Notes under the pieces: model-generated
What the model saw: the letters and a program-made list of their open reading frames with translations, nothing else
Told to the model about the DNA's origin: nothing
Database searches by the model: none
Program-made: the position numbers and the translations under genes
Source of the DNA: Polytrichum commune
Taxonomy: Eukaryota; Streptophyta; Polytrichopsida; Polytrichales; Polytrichaceae
DNA length: 64,000 nucleotides
Assembly: GCA_950295325.1 (NCBI GenBank)
Contig: OX485808.1
Coordinates: forward strand, 7,010,501 to 7,074,500
Direction: 5' to 3'
Shown: piece by piece, positions 25,001 through 33,661 of the stretch
Numbering within the stretch: the stretch's first letter is position 1
Layout of the letters: the number at the start of each line of letters is the position of its first letter

Positions 25001-28000
25001 CCCATCTACATGAATTAAACTAACCTCACCCTCTTCCACGTCATCTACCCAAGGTGTTAACCCACCGCTAATCCACTCTTCCTCGGTGAGCACCTCACAT
25101 GGCTCCAACAATGAGCCCTCTCCTAAACTAACACTAGGAAATTCACTCCCTAAGCCTACTTGGTGAAATGTAACCATTACATCAACCTCGGACTCGGGGT
25201 ACTCCTTTAGCCATTGGGCATAATCCCCATTATCCCCATAATTGTAAAAATTAGGACCTAGACTTCCCGAGCCCGAATCTATAACAACCCTTTGACCTTC
25301 GGGATGGACGACTCCCACCAATGCCTTGCCAATCTCATTCTCGTTTAAGTCATCAATTTCCTTCTCCAATGGCAAATACATCTCCTTCTCCATCCATCCT
25401 TCTAATGAACCAATGGACACTATGACCCTATTACCCTCCGGACCATAAGTGATGGATGGTTTAGGTCCACCCCAATTGACCATAGCATTCGCCATCCGCA
25501 ACCAAGGCCTACCTAGCAAAATGGGGAAGGTGTCCTTGTTGGAGTGCATTTTAATGACATGGAAGGTGACCAAGTACTCCTCACCTCCCGTAGTCATTCT
25601 ACAATCCTTGATCATCCCCAAAGGCGTAGTCGAACTTTGATTTGCCATATTTATGACCAAAGGTGAAGGCCCCGTGAGTCCAAGTCCCAATTTTTTCATA
25701 GTATCCTCCGGTAGTATATTTAGACTACTCCCTCCGTCGACTAGCACATTAGGAACCACCTTATCTACTATAACAACTTCTATTTCTATAGTTTTCACGT
25801 GTCTTCCACCTTGTGATTGGATCCTAGCGGCTATTTTAGCTTTCACCTTCCTCATCCTCTTGTGTACCGGCATTCCCTCCTTTAATGTTTTCCTTGCCGT
25901 GGGTGAAATTTCCAATAGTTGGCCGAAAGTAATATCCGCCTTGAGTGTACTAAGGTCCGCCCACAAGTCGTACCCGGTAGATCTTTCCACCTTAGAATTA
26001 CCCACTACGTCGAATTCGTCTACGGGAACCCCCGGTCCTTCCCATTCACCCACATCGCTATTATCCAAGTCATGTACCGCATTAGTCCTCTCCCTATCTT
26101 GTAAAATTATATTTTCCCTCTCCACATCCTTAGTAGCTCTTCTAGCTACCCTATCCAACTCGGAGAGATTAATCTCTTCATCCGAAGAGTAATTTCCTTG
26201 CTCTCCTATTCCTACCTCCAACGGGGCATCCCCTCTCCTAGCCCTAGTAGTTACCGCTAGTGCAGGTGCTTCTTCAACCACACCCTTACCCTTCACTAAC
26301 TCATATGTAATAGCATTGGTGTGAGGAGGCCATTGACTTTGCTCCTCTCCAATTCTCGTTGGGAGAGGAAGCATGTCATCACATGTGGCCTCCAACACTC
26401 CATCCATGAACCTAACATCTTGGGAGTTAGATGGTCCCGGATCCGTTGGAGGCGCTTGTCTCCCGTTACTACCATTAGGTGGAACTCCTTGTCTATTTTG
26501 TATTGGAATGTAACCGGTTGTAGTTTGCAAGCCCGCCGGTGGATGAAAAGTTTGCCTAGCATTACTATGGTCATAGTATAAGTTAGGTGGCCTAAGTTCA
26601 TTGGCCGGTACTCCTTGTGGCCTAGCACCTCGCATATTATCCCTTGCTTGTTGTTGTGGATTAGCCACCGGGTAAGGGACATTAATTATTTTGTCCGGTT
26701 GTCGACACGTATCCGAGGGATGACTTCCTCCACAATTGCTACAATTAAACTCTTGACCTTCGGACCAACATTGTCCTTGAGCGTGCCACCTTCCACAAAA
26801 GGGATGAAATTCCTTCTTCTCTAAATTTTGGCCACCTTGCCCTCTAGGTTGTGGTCCTCTATTGCTTCCATTTCCATAGTGAGGTGGCGCTTGACCTCGT
26901 TGATTTTGTTGAGGTGGGTTACCGTTTCCTCTTTGGTCACGGTTTTGTCCACTTCTACAAAATTGACGCGTGTGGCCCGGTTGGCCACATTGGACACACC
27001 ATAATCCGGAAGAATGCCTACCCGACTCAACCGGGGGTGGAGGCCCCGGTTGTTGACTCCGGATCATTAATGACATTTGATCCGTGAGGCTTTGCATTTG
27101 TTTTATCATAGCCTCTTGGAATCCTAGTTGGCTAGCACCTAGTCTTCTCTCAACCTCCTCCAAGTGTGGATCCGTTCTAGGGGCCGGTAGTGCCAAAAGA
27201 GGTGCCGGTTCCCTAACCGCTAAAGGTCGGGGACCGGTGTCCACAATGGCATATGGAATTTGGTTCTCATACTTAGCGGGTTCTACCGCTACCACCCTAG
27301 GGCGTATGGGGATGAATTGTGGGATCAATTCATCCTCCCTTCTCCATAGCCTTTCGTGATCTTTATCCAAGTTTTCAATATCTCTAGCCGCACGCTTGGC
27401 ATCCGCCAAGGTCAAGGGATTCCTTTCTAGAACACCCCTAATAGTTCCGGACTTAAAAAACCCTTGAATGAAAAATTGCTTTAGCGTGTCGTCGTTGAGC
27501 ATGGTACCCACAAATCTAGTGCACACTAAATCAAACCTCCTAATGTAAGCCAAAATTTCTTCCTCCCTTCCTTGCTTCAATGACGACAATGCCCTTAATG
27601 CGGTACTTTGACCCACTTCCGGCCTAAATTCGTTAAGAAACTCCCTTTGTAATTGTTCCCATCCCCTAAAATGTCCCTCGGCATGATCCCGATACCATTC
27701 ATAGGCTTCCCCCTCTAGAGTGGTAGGAAACCACACTAACCAATAACCCGGGTCGGTTATGAGGAAGCTAGCCAACCGTTCGATATACCGTTCCATGTGC
27801 CGAGAGGGGTCCTCATCCTTGGTCCCATAAAATTTAGGGAGATGAGATGGCATATCCATCGCCGCTAAATTTTGTGGAACCACAATTGGTAGGCCTCTTG
27901 GCCTAACCAATGGGTCTATTGGAGGTATAGGAGGTATGGGCGGAATTGGGGGTATGGGTGGTGGATCCATCCCCCGTTCCTCGGCCATGGTGACCGGTGA

Positions 28001-28291
28001 ACTATTCAACAATCCCCTATCAACTTCTACCGGGAATTCTTCTCTAAGTGTGTAATTTTCCGAAGAAGTTTCACCACTCAATTTGGAGGGAGTGATCTCC
28101 TCTTCAAGTTGAGCTCCAAGTTCTAAGGTGTCTAGAATTGACCTAGTCCTAGGTTCGACGTTCAAACAACTCTCTATTCTAACATTATCTTGTTCTAATC
28201 TATCACTGATTTTAGAGGACCGCCTCTTTCGAGTAGATTTCTCTAGTCCTACTATCAAACTTGGTTTTTGTGAGCGAGTCCTACCTTGCAT
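22052..28291 (-). CDS. Gag-Pol polyprotein of the Ty3/gypsy element
   Basis: A 2079-codon uninterrupted frame. Approximate landmarks: a Pro-Ile repeat near residues 109-125; Gag with EGEAYEWYRDHAEG; a CCHC zinc knuckle (CVQCGQPGHTRQFC) near 432-445; protease with VDGGSSLN near 850; reverse transcriptase with DYRKLNS near 1277 and FVDD near 1374; RNase H with YCDAS near 1519; an integrase HHCC zinc region near 1730-1770, then Asp near 1799 (GIDYVG), Asp near 1862 (SDRGTHF) and Glu near 1896 (NGQTERVNG). All catalytic residues are present and no stop or frameshift interrupts the frame. The element therefore looks coding-competent. Gag and Pol share one frame, so regulation of their ratio would have to be post-translational or by another route. 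Confidence 0.95.
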   Translation of the reverse strand: MQGRTRSQKPSLIVGLEKSTRKRRSSKISDRLEQDNVRIESCLNVEPRTRSILDTLELGAQLEEEITPSKLSGETSSENYTLREEFPVEVDRGLLNSSPVTMAEERGMDPPPIPPIPPIPPIPPIDPLVRPRGLPIVVPQNLAAMDMPSHLPKFYGTKDEDPSRHMERYIERLASFLITDPGYWLVWFPTTLEGEAYEWYRDHAEGHFRGWEQLQREFLNEFRPEVGQSTALRALSSLKQGREEEILAYIRRFDLVCTRFVGTMLNDDTLKQFFIQGFFKSGTIRGVLERNPLTLADAKRAARDIENLDKDHERLWRREDELIPQFIPIRPRVVAVEPAKYENQIPYAIVDTGPRPLAVREPAPLLALPAPRTDPHLEEVERRLGASQLGFQEAMIKQMQSLTDQMSLMIRSQQPGPPPPVESGRHSSGLWCVQCGQPGHTRQFCRSGQNRDQRGNGNPPQQNQRGQAPPHYGNGSNRGPQPRGQGGQNLEKKEFHPFCGRWHAQGQCWSEGQEFNCSNCGGSHPSDTCRQPDKIINVPYPVANPQQQARDNMRGARPQGVPANELRPPNLYYDHSNARQTFHPPAGLQTTTGYIPIQNRQGVPPNGSNGRQAPPTDPGPSNSQDVRFMDGVLEATCDDMLPLPTRIGEEQSQWPPHTNAITYELVKGKGVVEEAPALAVTTRARRGDAPLEVGIGEQGNYSSDEEINLSELDRVARRATKDVERENIILQDRERTNAVHDLDNSDVGEWEGPGVPVDEFDVVGNSKVERSTGYDLWADLSTLKADITFGQLLEISPTARKTLKEGMPVHKRMRKVKAKIAARIQSQGGRHVKTIEIEVVIVDKVVPNVLVDGGSSLNILPEDTMKKLGLGLTGPSPLVINMANQSSTTPLGMIKDCRMTTGGEEYLVTFHVIKMHSNKDTFPILLGRPWLRMANAMVNWGGPKPSITYGPEGNRVIVSIGSLEGWMEKEMYLPLEKEIDDLNENEIGKALVGVVHPEGQRVVIDSGSGSLGPNFYNYGDNGDYAQWLKEYPESEVDVMVTFHQVGLGSEFPSVSLGEGSLLEPCEVLTEEEWISGGLTPWVDDVEEGEVSLIHVDGTQEEDVIIESSKLEEPLHFKTTSTGIVVGQDVKDYPNVPSDWYRNKEEQAHVSEADWRYVDVKLKNGKTRQMKMGSKLGEKEVREYSNLVDEFSDTFAWSYDELKGIPREMVEHRIPLIPGARPIRQKERRMNPQLQLLVKAELERLLKAGFIKPVEITDWVSPMVLVKKKNGKLRVCVDYRKLNSCTQKDHFPLPFITLLLEEVGGHSRYTFMDGYAGYNQISIALQDIHKTAFTTPWGTFVWVVMPFGLCNAPATFQRLVMYIFTDLLFKSMTVFVDDFSTQSNVDDHLHCVREALVRCRKMRLALNPDKTFLGVNKGVLLGYVVSEKGREPDPDKIAAISDLATPTNSKGISKLLGHVGWYRELIPNFSKIAVPITHLLKNDVKFEWTDACQKAFEELRDRLSTYPVLIPPNWGKHFHVYCDASNVAIGSALCQATGEKEKDQPIAYASKQLTPAERNYSTTERECLAMVFSVKKFRHYLICNPVVFFVDHMAIKYLINKAELSGRLARWVLLLEEFDYTVEYKPGRMHLQADHLSRLSEEIGKNPVNDMLVDDSLFVVTSTPEWYAGIVEFLTTHKLPKEWTKEERRKVRVNSRQFVVVGHRLFRRGSDGILRRCVSKTEVEAILIACHDSACGGHFSGQLTGQKILRAGYFWPTLFKDAHDYVRKCDACQRYARNDLRMEMPLHVSLPLIPFEKWGIDYVGEVHPQSSKGMKYIVVATEYLTKWAEAKAVKTDTAEHAATFMYENIISRFGVPKILVSDRGTHFLNDLIREMTEKFKIDHRKTTPYHPQTNGQTERVNGILVSILRKTVIDSKRDWDTKLTAALWAYRTTYKVTTRATPFSLVYGLEATLPIEYEVESLRVAVSTRLAESQSLRNRLTDLEALDEGRRMAAQHIEAIQRRRKITFDKRHKRRALTPGMMVMIQDARKLEFPAKFNAVWLGPYLVYEVFPNNSIQLETLNGELFPTRTSGSRCKEYRA

Positions 28292-29196
28292 TCCATAAGA
28301 ATCGATCGACCCTCACTTGACCACACATAATCCTAGCAATTCCCCTCTTAATATTTTCACTTGTCTTGGTGTGGTTATAATTTTTTTAGAAGGTGAGGAA
28401 AAGAACCTGCAAGCCCACTTAGGTGAAAGAATCCCAATAGGGGATAGGCATGTTCATGTTAATTTTTTGGTTAAGTCGGAGCATCACCTCCGCACCTTCC
28501 CGCAAATTAACACTCACCACAATACCGATTGTGAGGGGGTGACCTTCCGAGTAGATTATGTTAAAAGTCGAGGCTTCACCCTTCAACTTCTCACACCATC
28601 CACAATTCGGGAATTACCCTCTACAACGGATAACAACAATCACGAGTACAAAAGGCATTCCTTAATTAGTTAATGAGTTCACTTTGAAGAAATAAACATA
28701 CCTTGAGCAATCGCATCCCCCTGTGAGTTAGCACTCCCCTCAATCGTGACTCAATGTAACAACACCATAAACTTTGTGAAATATTAATTTAATCTAGAGC
28801 ATGAAATGACAACTCCCAAAACTTTGAGACTCACCCCGAGGTGAGTGTCAAAGTTCAATGTCCTAAGGTGAATTTACCCTCTAATGTTTTAATGAGCTAC
28901 TCGGTTATAGGTTCCTTTTAAGTTCTTAGCAAATCCCCAAAAAGGTTGAGGACGTACCTTCGCCGCGCTCCTTCCTCAAAAATGAATTTGCGTAATTGAC
29001 AATGCAATTCATTCCAAGGAATAGTTGAAATACAATGAATTCAAATGTAACCCAAAGAGAGAATACTTACCGAGTTTCGGGTGCTCCTTCCCTTCTCTCA
29101 AGTTTGTGTCTCCAATTTTTCCTAGTTGCCTCCAAGTCTCATAGTCGCCTCCAAGTCTTGTAACTACCTTCCGCTTCGCTCCCGGCGGACGCACCA
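28292..29196 (-). other. Untranslated leader of the Ty3/gypsy element
   Basis: About 900 bases between the primer-binding site and the Gag start, read on the minus strand. No conserved protein is encoded. It would contain packaging and dimerisation signals by analogy, but none can be named from the sequence. Confidence 0.7.
29179..29196 (-). promoter_or_regulatory. Primer-binding site
   Basis: On the minus strand the 5' LTR is followed by a TAAT spacer and then TGGTGCGTCCGCCGGGAG. This begins with TGG, the complement of a tRNA CCA end, and reads as the complement of a tRNA 3' acceptor and T-arm. The tRNA would end ...GGCGGACGCACCA. An arginine tRNA is possible but I did not confirm it. Confidence 0.75.
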
Positions 29197-29200
29197 ATTA

Positions 29201-31319
29201 TGTGAGGCCAAACCCCCCACCCTTAAGCGTCCGTAGTCCGAGTAGTGGGTTTGGGCTCACATTCCTCCGCGGTATTGGATTTGGACTTGGATGAGTCCAT
29301 AGTGCAAGGTTCACCCTTCAAGTGGTCTTGGATTTAACTGGAATTTCACTTTTAACAACTCAATGTACGATTTCAATACGTATGTGGAGAATGCACAAGT
29401 TAACTATGTTATTTTAACCTCCTTATGCTCGGGTGCTATTTTGTCTTTGTTTGCTTCTAACGTCCATCCGGCTGCTTTAGCTACACAAGCCCTTAAGGAT
29501 ATCCCTCTCCTAAATGGAGTCCGTGCCGTTGACTCTATACTACCACTTGAACTATCACTTGTGTATTCCGTATCGCTACTATAAGAGGTCTCACTTGGTG
29601 TCTCCATACCGTACATAAGCCTTTAAGTATTAAGAAATACTTATGTGACTTATGTCAATCTCTCCCTCGCACCTTTGGTCTTTGCTTCCTTTGTCTTGCC
29701 ATCGCGAGAGTGCTCCACATTCTCCATTAAGTTGTGCACGTGGTTTATTTTTAAAGAGAGGATGCAAGTGTTAAAAAAAACACTATTCTCTATAGTCAAT
29801 CTCAAATATATTTACTTGTGAAAGCCACACATAACACTAACTAGCATAATGTAACTAACTACTTGTCTATGAGCTAATTAGGTAGGCTATCTACTAAGCT
29901 CCTTCATGAACCCATCTCTTTACTTTCTAATTACATAAACCTAGCTCCTTCATAAACCCAGCTCCTTCATAAACCCAGCTTCTTAGCTTCTAACTAAACA
30001 AACCCAGCTCCTTCATAAACCCAGCTCCTTCATGAACCCAGCTCCTTAGCTTCTAACTAAACAAACCCAGGTCCTTCATAAACCCAGGTCCTTCATGAAC
30101 CCACAACTTTGTAGTTGTAATCCCCAACTACCTCACTAATTATTCAAGCCCTTAACTAATCTTCCTACCTAATTTCCCTAATTCTACTAACAACCCCTTT
30201 CTAATCACACAATTCTTCTCTAATCCTAAAATCCTAAAATCCTAGAGAGGAGAGGGGGAGAGAGAATTTCCTAACTTCACTAAGACTAACTAATCCACAC
30301 AAGTATATTTTTGCACTCATCACAACATCAAGTGCTCAACTCTTAAACATGGAACTTGCAACCACGTGTATTCAAAACATGAACTTTAAGTACCACAAAT
30401 TGGAATCATGAATTAACTTTAAAATCCTTCACGTCAACACTAATTCTACCAAGAGGTCAAGCCCTCTTCAAGGCTAACAAGCCTTGGCTCTCAAACTAAA
30501 AACTAAGCACACACATGTGCTCCAATATGGCTTCCCACACCCACACTTATAATTCGTGGGGTGCCTTGGAGCACAAAGGAAAGAGAGGATGAGTGAGGGA
30601 AGAATGAGGGATTATATAGTAAGCTTGAGGGGGTGAGCACCCTCAAGGCTCACGATAAGCCCTTGAGATTTCCTCCTACTTAGTAGGCGCCAATCCTATC
30701 TTCTAAGCCTTCCTCCCTCAAATGATCAACAAGGATCCTAATTCGAACATTTAACTAGCCTTGGCTTTCTACCTACCACACTTTACCAAACTTGGGATGC
30801 TTCAACCCAAACTTAGCCTCCTTCGCTTTCCGCCGCCATAACTTTCTCCCCTTACTTTCCCAAATCGTCGCTCACCACTTAATTCAAACCACGATGCTTA
30901 ACTCGTGATTTGATTGGTGCTTTGAGAATTTGCTTATCCTCCACCTTGCATTCTTCCTTGGGCCTTCCCCATTAAGTGGCCATGATGAGGTGGTCCACTT
31001 GTGCGCTCCATATGATCCTCCATTCATCCCAATTCGAATGCACTTGCCTCTTGAGTCACTTTGGTTGTCTCCATCCATTTGTACTAGCCTACTCACTAAC
31101 TACTCAATCCAAGTTCTCCTTACCTATCCTCATTCACTCAAATCCTTCCGAAGGTAAAAACACAATAACAACTCACATCCTAGCCTCTTACAACATGGTA
31201 CTTCTAAGACTAACATTTCACTCTTTTTATATTTTTGTGAAGTAACATGCTACTTCAAAGTGCATCAACTAACGTTTCAGGGGTCTAAGACTAAATGTGG
31301 GCACCCTTTTGGGCTCACA
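29201..31319 (-). repeat. 5' LTR of the Ty3/gypsy element
   Basis: Same length (2119 bp) and apparently the same sequence as 19872-21990. On the minus strand the TATA-like motif ACTATATAAT (30611-30620) would start transcription near 30585, giving a U3 of about 0.7 kb and R-U5 of about 1.4 kb. The promoter assignment is inferred. Confidence 0.93.
30611..30620 (-). promoter_or_regulatory. LTR TATA box
   Basis: ACTATATAAT on the minus strand is the clearest TATA box in the LTR and lies about 700 bases from the LTR 5' end. That is a reasonable U3 length for a 2.1-kb LTR. The same motif is in the 3' LTR at 21282-21291, where it could drive transcription out of the element towards 19.8 kb. Confidence 0.55.
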
Positions 31320-31324
31320 CACAT
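31320..31324. repeat. Target site duplication CACAT (right)
   Basis: Pairs with 19867-19871. Both copies are perfect. Confidence 0.93.
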
Positions 31325-31680
31325 GTTCAATTTAACTCTAGTGTTGAAATATACGTGTATAGAACATATAAACTCTATAGTCTACGCGTATCAAATATGT
31401 GAACTTTGAAATGTACTCACGTAGAAAATGTAAACTTTGAAATGTATGTGGAAAACATGCTTAAAATCCATGGTTTGGAACTGCAATGGTTAAGCACTTT
31501 GGAGTTCATCACACAAAGAACATAAACCATCTCTGATTTTAGGTCGTCAATGGAATTATGGGTTAGATTCAAATTATCTCGTTCCCATGGCCGTTCCCAA
31601 TGGTGTTCCCCTCCCTTTTCATGTTCCTATTTCTCTTCCTCTTCCCCGCCTTTCGTTCGGTTTTGAAGGAGCCTTGATTA
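31325..31680. other. Intergenic DNA
   Basis: AT-rich sequence between the retrotransposon and the next MITE. No gene or clear motif seen. Confidence 0.5.
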
Positions 31681-32201
31681 TGCCCCCTTCCCACCTAACT
31701 TTAGGTAAGACTAAAAGTTGGTTCTAACAACCCAACCTTCACACGATCAACATTATCTAGTGATAAGCCTAGTTGGCAAATGATGTGGCATGGCTTAAAA
31801 GTGGAGGTTTTAAGCCTCAGGCACTGACCCTCCCATCAGTACCTAAACATGAGGCAAGAATATAAGACCTTTAAAAGTGTCGCCTCCCGCCCTTGTGATT
31901 GGTTGCTTTTTAGTCTTAGCTATGAGGGCACGAGGAGCTTCATTAACAAAAACCGGTGGTAAGATAGATAAGTAATAAGGCATTTGGGCATGGGACAAAA
32001 TCCACCCCACATTCATTGCTTGGTAGATAAAACAATGAACATGTGTGAAAGCTACTTAACCAAAACCTACTTGAAAATCTCCCGAGTGAGTTCTTGTAGG
32101 TGCATTGGGATAGCTGGTTGCCTCCGCTATAACCAAGGGAGCTTTACCCGGTTTTTAGGAAATACGTTGGGTCTTAGTTAAAGTCAGGTGGGAAGGGGGC
32201 A
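31681..32201. mobile_element. Tourist-like (PIF/Harbinger-type) MITE
   Basis: The 521-bp element starts TGCCCCCTTCCCACCTAACT and ends with the near-perfect inverse (AGTCAGGTGGGAAGGGGGCA), followed by further paired TAAGAC/GTCTTA. It is flanked by TTA on both sides (31678-31680, 32202-32204), the 3-bp target typical of PIF/Harbinger elements. No transposase is encoded. A truncated relative lies at 47848-48340. It sits about 200 bases upstream of the NEPRO-like gene leader. Confidence 0.8.
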
Positions 32202-32411
32202 TTAGTATATTAGGAGGAGTCATTGCGATCGTCGTTTTTTTTTAAACAATTAAATTGTTTTTTGTTTGTTTTGTTTTGTTTTGTTTTTTAATTTTAATTT
32301 TTAATTTTAATTTCTAACAGGCAGCTGCACCACAACTTCCTTCACTTTTCTTTATTGTTTAATGCTACACATCAGGCGCACTCTCCACTTCCTTTGCTTC
32401 GGAGCAATTTT

Positions 32412-32419
32412 TAGGGTTT
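32412..32419. promoter_or_regulatory. Telo-box-like motif upstream of the NEPRO-like gene
   Basis: TAGGGTTT, the complement of AAACCCTA, the plant telo-box. This element is known from promoters of plant ribosomal protein and translation genes. It lies in a pyrimidine- and GC-richer stretch that looks like a promoter or leader start, which fits a nucleolar gene. Confidence 0.45.
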
Positions 32420-33164
32420 AAGGCTCACTGTGCTCTTGAGCTTTCGTTACAGGAGAGGCGATTGGATTATTTTTAGAGGACGTGGATGTGTGATCGGGGA
32501 AGAGTGGATTGAGACATTTCTGCAAGAATTGTGACGGTGGAGTGCTCGGTGGTTATTGAGAAACTGAGGGCTGGTTCAATTGGGACGCGATATGTGAGTG
32601 GGATTTCTGTAGGTGCACTGTTGAAGGATCGGAGGTAGCTCATCTCATCTCATACTGTTCTCCATGGGAACTTCCAATTGCTGAAACTCTGTGCTGCATA
32701 CTTTTGCCAACTCTGAGGTGATTTCTTGCAAGGGTTTATCATTTTTGCAAGAGTAGCTGGAGCTTTTGTGAGGTATTTCGATGGAAGGATTTTGCGTGAA
32801 AGTCACGAAGCAAACTGTGGAATTTGTAAAAGGATATAATGCTTACAGCGGGCTTTTTGATAAGCTAAAACTAACCTAATCCTTAGAAGGGAATTGTAAT
32901 TCTGGCACGAGGGTGAGCGAAACTCGACCCCTCTTGTTTGAAGTACCGCGGAATTAGTCACAGGCCAATCAATTTGGACCATCGGTATGGATATTATGGT
33001 GGACGAAGACTTGATTTAGTCTTGCTTGCCTGAGTTTTGTTAATCGAGTTGCAATCATATAGTAATATCCTCTAAAGCGCTTGAGTTTTCCCCTTTCGCA
33101 GAGGTCCTCAGATTCTGCACAATGCCTCTTAATCCTTAAAAGACCAAGGGGCTCAATGTACGAC

Positions 33165-33545
33165 CTATATACGCAATTTCTATGAGCCTCACCAAGTCTT
33201 AAAATCATGTTTTTAATATTTATGGGTATGAAAATTTATCTGACATTATCTTATGTCAAGGAGAAGATCATAGTATATTTATGTGTGACGTTGTTGACCA
33301 AAATTCTAAGTGTTTATTTGCATCCAAGGGCACCTGAGATGTGTATTAAAACCCAAACCTCAAGTAACATTTAGGTATTCAACCGATTTAAAAAGTGCAT
33401 TTGAAGAATGCGTTAATTCTAGATAGGGTTACTTTTGACACGATTAGCAAAAATTGAAACTATGTAGCTCAAATAATACATGTTTTTGTGCATAGCGAGT
33501 CTTTTAGACGCTTAGGGGTTGATACCATTATAAGTTCTAATGACA
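33165..33545 (+). repeat. Dispersed repeat, copy in the NEPRO-like leader region
   Basis: Shares the ordered blocks CAATTTCTAtgAGCCTC, AAAATCATGTTTTT, TTTGCATcCAAGGGCaCC, GTATTCAACCgATT, CTTTTGACA and AATACATGTTTTT-GTGCAT with 40990-41700 (where two tandem copies lie) and with the matching part of the second inverted arm. The class is unknown and no coding frame is seen. Confidence 0.5.
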
Positions 33546-33661
33546 TTTTTGGAGGTTTAAGCTTGCAGATGCAGTTTGTAGAACCTCGTGTATATTGTAG
33601 ACATTTCAGGCAGAAGGTTGATCAATGCATTTTGTCTTCAATGGAATTAGGGAAGTAGGAG

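Larger units (their letters stand above)
19872..31319 (-). mobile_element. Complete Ty3/gypsy LTR retrotransposon (Tat/Athila-like), 11.4 kb
   Basis: A full-length element bounded by two 2119-bp LTRs and the CACAT duplication. It is read on the minus strand, so the right LTR (29201-31319) is the 5' one. Order: 5' LTR, primer-binding site, 0.9-kb leader, one continuous Gag-Pol frame with order gag-protease-RT-RNase H-integrase (Ty3 order), 3' LTR. No envelope or further gene is seen. The RT context (MDGYAGYNQI, PFGLCNAPATFQR) and the lack of a chromodomain place it with non-chromovirus Tat/Athila-like elements. All open frames of the two LTRs are identical at a constant offset of 9329, so insertion looks very recent. 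Confidence 0.95.

Noticed and set aside
26296-26682. Open frames overlapping Gag-Pol in other frames (for example 25653-26192 plus, 26296-26682 minus)
   Set aside because: They are shadows of the Gag-Pol frame; no second retrotransposon gene is supported.
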